Shown here in pieces: positions 29,123 through 37,769 of a stretch of 64,000 nt of DNA. The first letter of the stretch is position 1; each line of letters opens with the position of its first letter. The notes below the pieces were generated by a model, which was not told the DNA's origin, ran no database searches, and was given only the letters and a program-made list of their open reading frames with translations. This DNA is from Stutzerimonas zhaodongensis (lineage in GTDB: Bacteria; Pseudomonadota; Gammaproteobacteria; Pseudomonadales; Pseudomonadaceae), in assembly GCF_003696365.1 (NCBI RefSeq), contig NZ_RFFM01000001.1:1131852-1195851 (forward strand). The letters run 5' to 3'. A program made the translations under genes and the position numbers.

Positions 29123-29145
29123 ATGGCTCTTTCACCACGTCTTCG

Positions 29146-29236
29146 GGTCGCCAACGGCGGTGATCGGGACGAATTGACAAAGGCGTCAACGGTGCTCGCT
29201 CTGTTCTTGCAGAGGTGCCTCCGTTACGCCTTTTTT
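29146..29236 (+). promoter_or_regulatory. NasT-responsive leader of nrtA (P1-P2-terminator)
   Basis: P1 (29146-29165): 7-bp stem with hexaloop AACGGC, A at loop position 1 and G at 4. P2 (29174-29189): TTGAC / GTCAA closing hexaloop AAAGGC, again A1 and G4. The terminator (29179-29236) reuses the loop and 3' strand of P2 as its 5' arm: AAAGGCGTCAACGG pairs with CCGTTACGCC followed by six T, enclosing an inner hairpin. P2 and terminator cannot coexist, the arrangement expected for ANTAR-controlled antitermination. Confidence 0.88.
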
Positions 29237-29260
29237 CGTTTCGCGATTGAGGGAAAAATC

Positions 29261-30634
29261 ATGCGCAAGACCCGCCGTACGCTGCTGAAAACGCTGGTTG
29301 CCAGTCTTGGATGCTCTGCCCTGCTGCAACTGGTACCCATGACCGCCTGGGCTGCCGAACCGGAGAAAGAAGAACTGAAGCTTGGCTTCATTAAACTTAC
29401 CGACATGGCGCCCTTGGCAATCGCCTACGAGAAAGGCTTTTTCGAAGACGAAGGCCTCTATGTCACGCTTGAGGCCCAGGCCAATTGGAAGGTACTGCTC
29501 GACCGCGTGATCGATGGCGAACTGGACGGCGCCCACATGCTCTCCGGCCAGCCGATCGGCGCCACCATCGGTTTTGGTACCAAGGCCGAGATCATCACCG
29601 CGTTCACCATGGACCTCAACGGCAACGCCATCACCATGTCCAACGCCATCTGGGAACAGATGAAGCCCAACGTGCCAATGGTTGATGGCAAACCGCAGCA
29701 TCCGATCAAGGCCGACGCGCTAAAGCCGGTGATCGAGCAACTCAACGCCAGCGGCAAGTCATTCAACCTGGGCATGGTGTTCCCGGTGTCCACTCACAAC
29801 TACGAGCTGCGCTACTGGCTCGCTGCTGGCGGTATTCATCCTGGCTACTACGCGCCGAACAAGGGCGACATCAGCGGCCAGATCGATGCTCAGGCATTGC
29901 TCTCGGTAACGCCGCCGCCGCAAATGCCTTCTACCATGGAAGCCGGCACCATCCATGGCTATAGCGTTGGCGAGCCTTGGAACCAACAGGCGGTCTTCAA
30001 GGGAATCGGCGTGCCAGTGGTGGCCGACTATGCGATTCGCAAGAACATGTCAGAAAAGGTCTTCGGCGTTTCCAAGGCCTGGGCCGAAGCCAACCCTGAA
30101 ACCCACAAGCGGCTGGTCAAAGCGCTGATCCGCGCCGGCAAATGGCTCGATGAAGACAACAACGCCAACCGCCAGGAAGCGGTGGAAATCCTCTCGCGGC
30201 CCGAGTACGTCGGCGCCGACGCCAAGGTCATCGCCAATTCCATGACCGGGACCTTCGAGTTCGAGAAGAGCGACAAGCGCGAGGTGCCGGACTTCAACGT
30301 CTTCTTCCGTTACCACGCCACCTACCCCTACTACTCCGACGCGATCTGGTACCTGACGCAGATGCGCCGCTGGGGGCAGATCGCCGAAGCCAAGCCGGAC
30401 AGCTGGTATCTGGAGACCGCCAAGCAGGTCTACCGCCCGGACATCTACCGCGAAGCCGCAGCCGCGCTGATCGAAGATGGCCTGCTCAGCGCCGGTGACT
30501 TTCCTGCGGCCGATGAAGACGGCATTCGCGCCCCGCTGGCCGACACCATCGATGGCATCACCTATGACGGACATGCGCCAAACGCCTACCTCGAACAGTT
30601 CGAGATCGGCCTGAAAGGCGGTACCACCCTCTGA
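29261..30634 (+). CDS. nrtA: Nitrate ABC transporter substrate-binding protein
   Basis: A 457-aa periplasmic nitrate/nitrite-binding protein of the NrtA/NasF family. The N-terminus has a Tat-like signal (K-TRRTLLK followed by a hydrophobic core and AWA-AE cleavage). The binding domain shows [22 protein letters not shown] and [17 protein letters not shown]. The start at 29261 has GAGGGA upstream and follows the leader terminator by 25 nt. Feeds the permease and ATPase encoded next. It shares its fold with NasS but is exported. Confidence 0.95.
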   Translation: MRKTRRTLLKTLVASLGCSALLQLVPMTAWAAEPEKEELKLGFIKLTDMAPLAIAYEKGFFEDEGLYVTLEAQANWKVLLDRVIDGELDGAHMLSGQPIGATIGFGTKAEIITAFTMDLNGNAITMSNAIWEQMKPNVPMVDGKPQHPIKADALKPVIEQLNASGKSFNLGMVFPVSTHNYELRYWLAAGGIHPGYYAPNKGDISGQIDAQALLSVTPPPQMPSTMEAGTIHGYSVGEPWNQQAVFKGIGVPVVADYAIRKNMSEKVFGVSKAWAEANPETHKRLVKALIRAGKWLDEDNNANRQEAVEILSRPEYVGADAKVIANSMTGTFEFEKSDKREVPDFNVFFRYHATYPYYSDAIWYLTQMRRWGQIAEAKPDSWYLETAKQVYRPDIYREAAAALIEDGLLSAGDFPAADEDGIRAPLADTIDGITYDGHAPNAYLEQFEIGLKGGTTL

Positions 30635-30686
30635 TCCTGACCCCTGTTGAGCCGTACCGGCTCCCGATACCGGAGAGGACACGTCG

Positions 30687-31676
30687 ATGAGCAATCCAGC
30701 CGTCGCAAAAAGCATCAAGCAAACGCTCGAGGCCGGTCGCCAGGCACGCCTCAAGCGGTGGCTGCCACAAGTGATCATGCCATTGGTGGGCATTCTCGCC
30801 TTCCTGCTGTTCTGGCAATTGGTGGCGACCAACATCCAGACCAGCCTCGGGCAGTTCCCCGGCCCCAGCCAGGTCGCCGAACAGTTCAATGGATTGCTCG
30901 ATGCGCATCTTCAGTCGCGCGAGAAGGCCGAAGCCTTTCACCAGCGCCAGGCGGAACGTAACGCCGCCACGCTGGCAAAGAACCCGGACGCCCAGGTCAA
31001 GGTCCGCCCATACACCGGCAAGCCGACCTTCTTCGAGCAGATCATCACCAGCCTCTACACGGTGATGACCGGCTTCGCCATCGCCTCGCTCATAGCGGTG
31101 CCGCTGGGCATTGTCTGCGGCCTGAGCAAGACGGTGTACAGCGCCGTCAATCCGCTGATCCAGATCTTCAAGCCGGTGTCGCCGCTGGCCTGGCTGCCGC
31201 TGGTGACCATGGTGGTCAGCGCAGTCTATATCAGCGAAGACCCGCTGATGGCGAAGTCCTTTGTGACCTCGGCGCTGACCGTCGCCCTGTGCTGCCTGTG
31301 GCCTACGGTGATCAACACCACCGTAGGCGTAGCCAACCTCGACAAGGACCTGCAAAACGTCAGCCGCGTGCTGCGTTTGTCCCCGCTCAGCCATGTGCGA
31401 CGCATCGTCCTGCCCGCCGCCATTCCGATGATATTCACCGGCCTGCGGCTGTCGCTGGCGACTGGCTGGATGGTACTGATCGCCGCGGAAATGCTGGCGC
31501 AGAACCCCGGCCTCGGCAAATTCATCTGGGATGAGTTCCAGAACGGCAGCTCAAACTCACTTGGCCGGATCATGGTCGCGGTGATCGTCATCGGCCTTAT
31601 CGGCTTCGCCCTGGATCGCATCATGCTGATGCTCCAGCGCCGCGTGAGCTGGGACAAGAACGCAGACCTGCGCTGA
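30687..31676 (+). CDS. nrtB: Nitrate ABC transporter permease
   Basis: A 329-aa inner-membrane permease of the NrtB/SsuC type. Six transmembrane helices are visible; a charged insert (about 70-110: REKAEAFHQRQAERNAATLAK) separates the first from the rest, as in proteobacterial NrtB. The EAA-type loop is VSRVLRLSPLSHVRRIVLPAAIPMIFTGLRLSL. Ribosome binding site GAGAGG. 52 bp after nrtA and 10 bp before the ATPase gene. Confidence 0.95.
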   Translation: MSNPAVAKSIKQTLEAGRQARLKRWLPQVIMPLVGILAFLLFWQLVATNIQTSLGQFPGPSQVAEQFNGLLDAHLQSREKAEAFHQRQAERNAATLAKNPDAQVKVRPYTGKPTFFEQIITSLYTVMTGFAIASLIAVPLGIVCGLSKTVYSAVNPLIQIFKPVSPLAWLPLVTMVVSAVYISEDPLMAKSFVTSALTVALCCLWPTVINTTVGVANLDKDLQNVSRVLRLSPLSHVRRIVLPAAIPMIFTGLRLSLATGWMVLIAAEMLAQNPGLGKFIWDEFQNGSSNSLGRIMVAVIVIGLIGFALDRIMLMLQRRVSWDKNADLR

Positions 31677-31686
31677 GGAAACAACG

Positions 31687-32481
31687 ATGAACCATACCCA
31701 TCTCGAGCTCACTGGCGTCGGTATCAGCTTTCCCACCGACAAGGGCCTTTATAGCGCGCTGCAGAACGTCAACCTGCGCATCGCCAAGGGGGAATTCGTC
31801 TCGCTGATTGGTCACTCCGGCTGCGGCAAGTCGACGGTACTGAACATCGTCGCCGGGCTTTATCAGGCAACGACCGGAGGCGTCATCCTCGACGGGCGTG
31901 AGGTCAACGCACCCGGTCCGGAGCGCGCCGTGGTGTTCCAGAACCACAGCCTGCTGCCGTGGCTGTCCTGTTACGAAAACGTCGAACTGGCGGTACGTCA
32001 GGTCTTCAAGGGCCTGAAAAGCAGACGCGAAATGCGCGACTGGATCGAGCACAACCTCGAACTCGTGCACATGTCCCATGCTCGGGACAAACGACCCAGC
32101 GAGATATCCGGCGGAATGAAGCAGCGCATCGGCATCGCCCGTGCTTTGGCCATGCAACCCAAGGTGCTGCTGATGGACGAGCCCTTCGGAGCCCTCGACG
32201 CGCTGACCCGCGCGCACCTGCAAGACTCGCTGATGGAGATCCAAGCAGACCTTGGTAACACGGTGATCATGATCACCCACGATGTCGACGAGGCCGTGCT
32301 GCTCTCGGACCGCATCGTGATGATGACTAACGGCCCTTCGGCCACAGTCGGCGAAATCATGCGCGTCGAACTCCCGCGTCCGCGTGATCGCATGACGCTT
32401 GCCCATGACGCCAGTTACCACGCCTACCGCGCGCGAGTTCTCGAGTTTCTGTACCAGCGTCAGCAACGGCCGGCAGCATGA
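31687..32481 (+). CDS. nrtD: Nitrate ABC transporter ATP-binding protein
   Basis: A 264-aa ABC ATPase: Walker A GHSGCGKST (about residues 42-50), Q-loop, signature SGGMKQR, Walker B VLLMDEPFGALD, switch His in MITHDVDEA. The length is that of the NrtD/NasD type. No fused NrtA-like sensor domain as in cyanobacterial NrtC. Could equally be named nasD or ntrD. Confidence 0.95.
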   Translation: MNHTHLELTGVGISFPTDKGLYSALQNVNLRIAKGEFVSLIGHSGCGKSTVLNIVAGLYQATTGGVILDGREVNAPGPERAVVFQNHSLLPWLSCYENVELAVRQVFKGLKSRREMRDWIEHNLELVHMSHARDKRPSEISGGMKQRIGIARALAMQPKVLLMDEPFGALDALTRAHLQDSLMEIQADLGNTVIMITHDVDEAVLLSDRIVMMTNGPSATVGEIMRVELPRPRDRMTLAHDASYHAYRARVLEFLYQRQQRPAA

Positions 32482-32560
32482 ATACAAAACGCGTCCAGGC
32501 CGAAGCGCTGCACCGCGCGACCCTCTACATCACACGTCTCTGCCGAACGGAATACTGACC

Positions 32561-33256
32561 ATGGAAGTAATGATCGCCCTGACCCTGGCAGCCTGCGTGG
32601 TCCTGCTAGGCAACCATCTCAATCGCATCGCGGCCGACCGACACCGCAAGCGCATCAGTGCCACCGATGTACGGTCGCTGCAGCAGGCACTGGAGGTTCT
32701 GCAACTCTTGCAGAAGCACCGCGGCCTAGGTGGCCAGCGCGACGCTGAAGCGAGCGCTCAGCGAATAGCGGTCGCAGATCGGCTCGTGCAGCTCTGGGAG
32801 GACTGGAAAGGCGACGAAAATCGCCCAGCGATGCGCGCGCTGTGGCAGCAGGTTCACCAGAACCCGGTCGACTTCGAGCCACACTGCATACTTATCGAAC
32901 AGGTGCTTGAGAGCATTCACGTACTGGAGTTGCGTCTGACCTGTCAGGGCAACCCACAGGTAACCGGCATCTGCGAAGCGTGCCGAGCGCTGGAGGATCT
33001 GGGCCGTCTACGCGGCCTGGCGGTGCGTGCGGCGAACTTTGAAACATGCCCGTTGAATATGCAGATCCAGATGCGCCAACTTTGCCAGCGACTGGCCGAC
33101 CCGATTGGCGGCAAAACGCTGACCAACCTCATTGAGCACCTGGAGCGCAATCTCATCGATGCCCCGCGCATCAGCCTGGCACCGGCCGAATGTTACGCAC
33201 TGATCACACCGATCATCGATGAGCGCCTGCAAGGTATCCGCCATAGCATTGCCTGA
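32561..33256 (+). CDS. Membrane-anchored NIT-domain-like protein
   Basis: A 231-aa protein with one N-terminal transmembrane helix (MIALTLAACVVLLGNHL) and an otherwise all-helical soluble part. Two segments, LQLLQKHRGLGGQRD (about residues 45-60) and LEDLGRLRGLAVRAA (about 140-155), resemble the paired 'QxxRGLS' and 'GxxRGLL' motifs of the nitrate/nitrite-sensing NIT domain known from NasR. No ANTAR, kinase or chemotaxis output domain follows. Last gene of the nrt operon, 79 bp after the ATPase, start ATG at 32561 with a weak ribosome binding site. The assignment is a motif-level inference. Confidence 0.55.
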   Translation: MEVMIALTLAACVVLLGNHLNRIAADRHRKRISATDVRSLQQALEVLQLLQKHRGLGGQRDAEASAQRIAVADRLVQLWEDWKGDENRPAMRALWQQVHQNPVDFEPHCILIEQVLESIHVLELRLTCQGNPQVTGICEACRALEDLGRLRGLAVRAANFETCPLNMQIQMRQLCQRLADPIGGKTLTNLIEHLERNLIDAPRISLAPAECYALITPIIDERLQGIRHSIA

Positions 33257-33313
33257 CAGCCACGAGGCAACGGATGCAGGCGCTATCTCCGACGATCGTC
33301 GGACTAGGGCCAG

Positions 33314-33347
33314 ACGTGCGGACGCGTACAATCCGCGTCCCGCACGT
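33314..33347 (+). promoter_or_regulatory. Inverted repeat with -10-like loop before thioesterase gene
   Basis: ACGTGCGG-ACGCG pairs with CGCGTCCCGCACGT (one bulge). The loop carries TACAAT, a good -10 hexamer 54 bp before the thioesterase ATG. It may be the promoter, the nrt-operon 3' structure, or both. Confidence 0.4.
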
Positions 33348-33385
33348 AGCGCACCGGCGCGACGCACCCAGCTTACGAGAGCACC

Positions 33386-33829
33386 ATGGCCCGCCTGACC
33401 CTGCAGTTTCCCGAAGATCAGTTCTGCTTCACCACTCAGCTGACCGTACGCATCACGGACATCAACGCAGGTAATCACCTGGCGAACGACTCGATGATCT
33501 CGATGATCTCTGAAGCCCGTGCGCGCTTTCTGTTCGCCTACGGCATTGCCGAGACCAGCAAGGACGGTGGTGGAATTATCGTCACTGACCTGGCCACAAC
33601 CTACAAAGCCGAAGCCCATGCACGGGACGTGTTGCAGTTCGAAGTTGGTGTGATGGACTTCAACAAGTACGGCGGCGACATCACGTTCCGCATTACCCGA
33701 CCCGCTGACGACACCCTGATTGCCATGGCCAAATCCGGCTTCGTTTTCTACAACTATCTGGAGACCCGTGTGGTCCCGATGCCCGCTGAGTTCGAAGCGA
33801 AGTTTCCGAAGGTTAATCGCATCGACTGA
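33386..33829 (+). CDS. 4HBT-type acyl-CoA thioesterase family protein
   Basis: A 147-aa hotdog-fold protein. The segment VRITDINAGNHLANDSMISMISEARARFLFAYG matches the 4-hydroxybenzoyl-CoA thioesterase pattern (D and N/H near the active site). No link to nitrate chemistry is evident, although it sits inside the nitrate locus between the nrt operon and nasA. Substrate unknown. Separate promoter likely (see the inverted repeat upstream). Confidence 0.82.
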   Translation: MARLTLQFPEDQFCFTTQLTVRITDINAGNHLANDSMISMISEARARFLFAYGIAETSKDGGGIIVTDLATTYKAEAHARDVLQFEVGVMDFNKYGGDITFRITRPADDTLIAMAKSGFVFYNYLETRVVPMPAEFEAKFPKVNRID

Positions 33830-33931
33830 GCGCCCCGTTTCGAAGCAGTGCGCACCAGCGCCGAGCGTCGCAAGGTCGATAGAGGTGTAACGATTGCCTC
33901 AGAGGCCGCGAGATTGACAGTGCTTTGCTCT

Positions 33932-33947
33932 TGGCACAGGTTCTGCT
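33932..33947 (+). promoter_or_regulatory. Sigma-54 promoter of nasA
   Basis: TGGCACAGGTTCTGCT, exact -24/-12 spacing and nearly identical to the nirB promoter. Predicted start near 33958, only 3 nt before P1 of the leader. An NtrC-like half match lies at about 33851-33867 but is weak. Confidence 0.85.
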
Positions 33948-33960
33948 TAATGCAGGACAG

Positions 33961-34043
33961 GTAGCCAAAGGCGGTTACTCACAGACATGACAAAGGCGTC
34001 GCGTTGCCCCGTTGAGACTAACGGTGGCGCGCGGCGCCTTTTT
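33961..34043 (+). promoter_or_regulatory. NasT-responsive leader of nasA (P1-P2-terminator)
   Basis: P1 (33961-33978): GTAGCC / GGTTAC closing hexaloop AAAGGC. P2 (33988-34001): TGAC / GTCG (last pair wobble) closing AAAGGC. The terminator (33992-34043) begins with AAAGGCGTCGCG and ends in GCGCC plus five T, with an inner hairpin CCGTT / AACGG. P1 and P2 carry the same loop here. A further 123 nt of GC-rich leader separates the terminator from the nasA start. Confidence 0.88.
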
Positions 34044-34166
34044 CGTTGGCCCCAACGAACAGGGGCGCGGGCATCGCCCGCACGGATTAGAGGCTGCCAC
34101 CTGGCGGCGCGGCATTCCCCGACGCCCGTCAGGCGCGCCGGCATAACCTGTCTAGTGAGGTGTTCG

Positions 34167-35378
34167 ATGAATACGAGTTTCTGGAAATCCGGCCACACGC
34201 CGACGCTGTTCTCCGCCTTTCTCTATTTCGATTTGAGTTTCATGGTCTGGTACGTGCTGGGCCCCATGGGTGTCCAGATCGCCGCCGACCTGGGGCTGAC
34301 CACGCAACAGCGTGCCTTCATGGTCGCCACGCCCATTCTGTCCGGCGCAGTGCTGCGCCTGGTGTTGGGAATGCTCGCCGATCGCACCTCGCCAAAGACC
34401 GCCGGGCTGTTCGGCCAAGTCGTGGTGATTGCTGCATTATTCATCGCCTGGCTGCATGGCATTCACAACTACGAACAAGCACTGCTGCTCGGCCTGTTCC
34501 TAGGTATGGCGGGCGCCTCCTTCGCCGTCGCACTTCCGCTGGCCTCACAGTGGTATCCGCCGCAGCATCAGGGCAAAGCCATGGGCATTGCCGGTGCAGG
34601 CAACTCCGGCACGGTGCTCGCGGCACTGTTCGCACCTGTGCTGGCCTCGACCTTTGGTTGGAGCAATGTGTTCGGCCTGGCGCTGATCCCACTGGTGCTG
34701 ACACTGATCATTTTCACCACGTTCGCCAAGAATGCACCCAACCGCCCTGCCCCTAAGTCATTTGCTGACTACATGAAAGCCCTGGGCGATCGCGACAGCT
34801 GGTGGTTCATGTTTTTTTACAGCGTGACCTTCGGCGGTTTCCTTGGCCTGGCCAGCACGCTGCCGGGTTACTTCCACGACCAATACGCGTTCGATCCGGT
34901 CAAGGCCGGGTATTACACCGCCGCCTGCGTATTTGCCGGCAGTCTGCTGCGCCCACTGGGCGGTGCCCTGGCGGATCGCATTGGTGGTATTCGCTCGCTG
35001 CTGGTGATGTACACCGTCGCAGCTATCTGCCTGTTCGTGGTTGGCTTCAACCTGCCAAGCTCGACGGCGGCGCTGGCGCTGTTCGTCGTCGCCATGCTCA
35101 GCCTCGGCGCAGGTAACGGCGCGGTCTTCCAGCTGGTGCCGCAGCGCTTCAACAAGGAGATTGGCGTGATGACTGGGCTGGTGGGGATGGCCGGCGGCAT
35201 CGGTGGCTTCCTGCTGACGGCTGGCCTGGGCGCCGTTAAACAGGCTACCGGCGACTACCAGATAGGCCTCTGGCTGTTTGCCAGCCTGGGGGCGCTGGCC
35301 TGGTTCGGCCTCTATGGCGTCAAGCGCCGCTGGAGAACCACCTGGGGTTCCGCTGCGATGACCGCCGCGCGCGTCTGA
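34167..35378 (+). CDS. nasA: MFS nitrate/nitrite transporter NasA
   Basis: A 403-aa, 12-helix major facilitator of the NarK/NasA (NNP) family that imports nitrate. The nitrate signature is present twice in the usual way: MGIAGAGNSGTVLAAL in helix 5 and LSLGAGNGAVFQLVP in helix 11. The loop 2-3 motif is GMLADRTSPK. The start at 34167 is chosen by homology and GTGAGG upstream; the frame is open back to 33987, but that lies inside the leader RNA. A second nitrate importer beside the nrt ABC system. Confidence 0.95.
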   Translation: MNTSFWKSGHTPTLFSAFLYFDLSFMVWYVLGPMGVQIAADLGLTTQQRAFMVATPILSGAVLRLVLGMLADRTSPKTAGLFGQVVVIAALFIAWLHGIHNYEQALLLGLFLGMAGASFAVALPLASQWYPPQHQGKAMGIAGAGNSGTVLAALFAPVLASTFGWSNVFGLALIPLVLTLIIFTTFAKNAPNRPAPKSFADYMKALGDRDSWWFMFFYSVTFGGFLGLASTLPGYFHDQYAFDPVKAGYYTAACVFAGSLLRPLGGALADRIGGIRSLLVMYTVAAICLFVVGFNLPSSTAALALFVVAMLSLGAGNGAVFQLVPQRFNKEIGVMTGLVGMAGGIGGFLLTAGLGAVKQATGDYQIGLWLFASLGALAWFGLYGVKRRWRTTWGSAAMTAARV

Positions 35379-35466
35379 GTTCGAATACGCTACCGCCAGA
35401 GGGCAGGCCATCGGGCCTGCCTTTGCCATTCAATCACCCTCTCGCGCCATCCGGAGTGTTGCCTTC

Positions 35467-37140
35467 ATGCCTTTGCAGCTGTCGTTTGGCGAAGCCACTG
35501 CAACCGGGCCGCGTGTGGAAAATCAGGACGCGCTTCGGATCGTCACACCAACGCCGGGCCTCGCCGCAAGCAAGGGTGCGCTGTTTGCCATCGCCGACGG
35601 CGTCAGCCAATGCGCCGATGGCGGCCTAGCGGCACGCGCGACGTTGCAGGCACTGGCGACCGATTACTACGCCACCCCCGAAACCTGGACCGTCGCACAG
35701 TCCCTCGATCGGCTCCTGGTTGCCCATAATCGCTGGCTGCAGGCCAACGGTGGCGGGCAGCCGCTACTGACCACGTTGACCGCACTGGTGCTGCGCGGCC
35801 GTCGCTTCACCCTCGCCCATGTCGGCGACTGCCGCGCCTATCGCTGGCTTGACGGCGAGCTGCAACGGCTCAGCGAAGACCATGTGTGGGAGCAACCGAA
35901 CATGCAGCACGTGCTCAAGCGTGCCATGGGTCTGGACCAGCATCTGGTAGTGGATTACCTGGACGGCGAACTGCGTTTCGGCGAATCCTTTTTGCTGCTC
36001 AGTGATGGCGTGTGGGCAAGCATCACCGAAGGCGATATCCAGAATGTACTGAGGGCCGAACCTGATCTGGCTAACGCAGCCAGCGCGCTGGTCAATCTTG
36101 CGCATCAGACGGGCAGCCAGGACAACGCCAGCGCGCTGTTGCTGCGGGTCGACGAGCTGCCGGACGCGGAACTGGCCGATTCGCTCGCGCAACTGGCGGA
36201 CTGGCCAATGCCGCCGAGATTGCGCCCCGGTCAGGTGTTCGAAAGCTGGACCGTCGAATCGCTGCTGGCCGAGTCACGTCAGTCGTTGATCTACCGGGTG
36301 CACGATCATCAGGGCCAGCCCTGGCTGCTGAAAACCCTGCCGGCCAGTCGCAACGACGAACCCGAAGCCGGCCCTGCCCTGTTGCAGGAGGAGTGGTTTC
36401 TGCGCCGCGTTGCAGGCCGTGCCTTTCCCGAAGTCCATGGACTGCCCCAACGCCAGCATCTGTATTACGTGCAGCGAGAGTACATTGGCCAGACCCTTGC
36501 CCAGCAATTCAACGAGCAGGGGCCGATGGCGCTGACCGACTGGCTGCAATTGGCTCCACGGCTGATCCGGGCACTGGGCATGCTGCACCGGCGCAATATC
36601 CTGCACCGCGACATCAAGCCGGAAAATCTGCATCTGAGCGATGATGGCGAGTTGCGCCTGCTGGATTTCGGCCTCGCCTACTGCCCGGGCCTGTCCCGGG
36701 ACTTACCGCATCACCTTCCGGGTACGCCAAGCTATATCGCCCCGGAAGCCTTCGGCGGCGAAGCGCCAAGCCGAGAGCAGGACCTCTATGCGGCAGGTGT
36801 CACCTTATACTTCCTGCTGACCGGCCATTTCCCCTTTGGCGAAGTCGAGGCCTTTCAGCGCCCCCGTTTCGGGTTGCCTGTACCGGCCAGTCGCTACCGA
36901 CCCGACCTGCCCCAGTGGCTGGATGACATGCTCAGGCGTGCCGTATCTGCCGACCCGTCGCAGCGTTTCGAAACTGCGGAGGAATGGCTGCTGACGCTGG
37001 AAAAGGGTGAGCACCTGGCCAGCAACACGGCAACCCTGCCACTCCTTGAACGTGAGCCATTGAAAGTCTGGCGCGGCCTTGCGCTGCTATCACTGCTGCT
37101 CAATCTTGTGCTGCTGGTGTGGTTGGCAAAGGGCAGTTGA
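35467..37140 (+). CDS. PP2C phosphatase-Ser/Thr kinase fusion
   Basis: A 557-aa protein. The N-terminal PP2C-type phosphatase (about 1-230) has ADGVSQCADGG, HVGDCRAY, LLSDGVW and QDNASAL metal-site motifs. The kinase domain (about 245-515) has the ATP Lys in LLKTL, HRDIKPEN, DFG and APE motifs, but no clear glycine-rich loop. One C-terminal transmembrane helix (about 533-552) anchors it. This fusion lies between nasA and nirB in P. aeruginosa too (PA1782, from memory). It starts 88 bp after nasA and is probably co-transcribed with it. Targets unknown. Confidence 0.93.
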   Translation: MPLQLSFGEATATGPRVENQDALRIVTPTPGLAASKGALFAIADGVSQCADGGLAARATLQALATDYYATPETWTVAQSLDRLLVAHNRWLQANGGGQPLLTTLTALVLRGRRFTLAHVGDCRAYRWLDGELQRLSEDHVWEQPNMQHVLKRAMGLDQHLVVDYLDGELRFGESFLLLSDGVWASITEGDIQNVLRAEPDLANAASALVNLAHQTGSQDNASALLLRVDELPDAELADSLAQLADWPMPPRLRPGQVFESWTVESLLAESRQSLIYRVHDHQGQPWLLKTLPASRNDEPEAGPALLQEEWFLRRVAGRAFPEVHGLPQRQHLYYVQREYIGQTLAQQFNEQGPMALTDWLQLAPRLIRALGMLHRRNILHRDIKPENLHLSDDGELRLLDFGLAYCPGLSRDLPHHLPGTPSYIAPEAFGGEAPSREQDLYAAGVTLYFLLTGHFPFGEVEAFQRPRFGLPVPASRYRPDLPQWLDDMLRRAVSADPSQRFETAEEWLLTLEKGEHLASNTATLPLLEREPLKVWRGLALLSLLLNLVLLVWLAKGS

Positions 37141-37154
37141 GCGATCGGATACGC

Positions 37155-37601
37155 TCAGGTCGACGTGCGACGGACAATCAGACCCTGCCGCGCAACGCGG
37201 ACCAGTTGCCGCACACAGTCCTCGAGACGCACCGCACTCGGCGCCTGAATTACGGCCAGGTCGAAACTGTTAGAAGCAAAGTGCCCCAGCGACTCATCCG
37301 CACCGGTGAATTGAACCTGGAAGGCGCGCGGCTTGCCCCAGCGTTTAGGCCACCCGTCGAGATAACGTAACAGCGAAGGTCGATGGCTTCCGCCAAGGAG
37401 GATTTTCGGATTGCTGCGGGCCAGCCCACTTGTGATAGGGGCCAAACGTAAAGGGGCGCGTTGCAGTGCATTCATTGGGAGAAGTCCCGCCTCATGAATT
37501 CCGCTGGGCAGCGGTGGGAGGCGACACCGAACCAGCGCTTTAGCGGTATTTCGAAGCCGTAGCTCCAGGCGCCCCGCAAGTAGCTGACTAAATCGGCGCA
37601 T
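37155..37601 (-). CDS. Hypothetical, degenerate methyltransferase-like protein
   Basis: A 148-aa basic protein on the strand opposite its neighbours. The C-terminal half (NSFDLAVIQAPSAV, LVRVARQGLIVRR) looks like the late motifs of class I methyltransferases, and KILLGGSHRPSLLRYL could be a broken SAM-binding motif I. The protein is too short for a full fold. Start uncertain (37601 or the Met at residue 43). May be a real small protein or a remnant; the kinase gene ends 14 bp away, convergently. Confidence 0.45.
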   Translation of the reverse strand: MRRFSQLLAGRLELRLRNTAKALVRCRLPPLPSGIHEAGLLPMNALQRAPLRLAPITSGLARSNPKILLGGSHRPSLLRYLDGWPKRWGKPRAFQVQFTGADESLGHFASNSFDLAVIQAPSAVRLEDCVRQLVRVARQGLIVRRTST

Positions 37602-37688
37602 GGGCGAAACAATAGAAAAGCGGAACGCGGCCTGTCAACGCCAAATTCCGGCGTTCATGCCCGCCGACTGCACCAGCGCTGCGCGGCA

Positions 37689-37705
37689 CGCTTCATATGG
37701 GTGCA
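37689..37705 (+). promoter_or_regulatory. Probable NtrC-binding site upstream of nirB
   Basis: CGCTTCATATGGGTGCA matches 13 of 17 positions of the NtrC consensus dyad (TGCACC-N5-GGTGCA type). Its centre is about 99 bp upstream of the predicted nirB start, a usual distance for sigma-54 enhancers. Confidence 0.5.
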
Positions 37706-37769
37706 GGGATACAGCGACCTCGAATCTATCCATGTCACTAACCAATTGAAAATAAAGGCTTTGCCCGGT

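Noticed and set aside
33987-34166. Open frame upstream of nasA, in frame with it
   Set aside because: It lies in the leader RNA and begins inside the P2/terminator region; its translation is Arg/Pro-rich and unlike NasA, and the homology start is at 34167.
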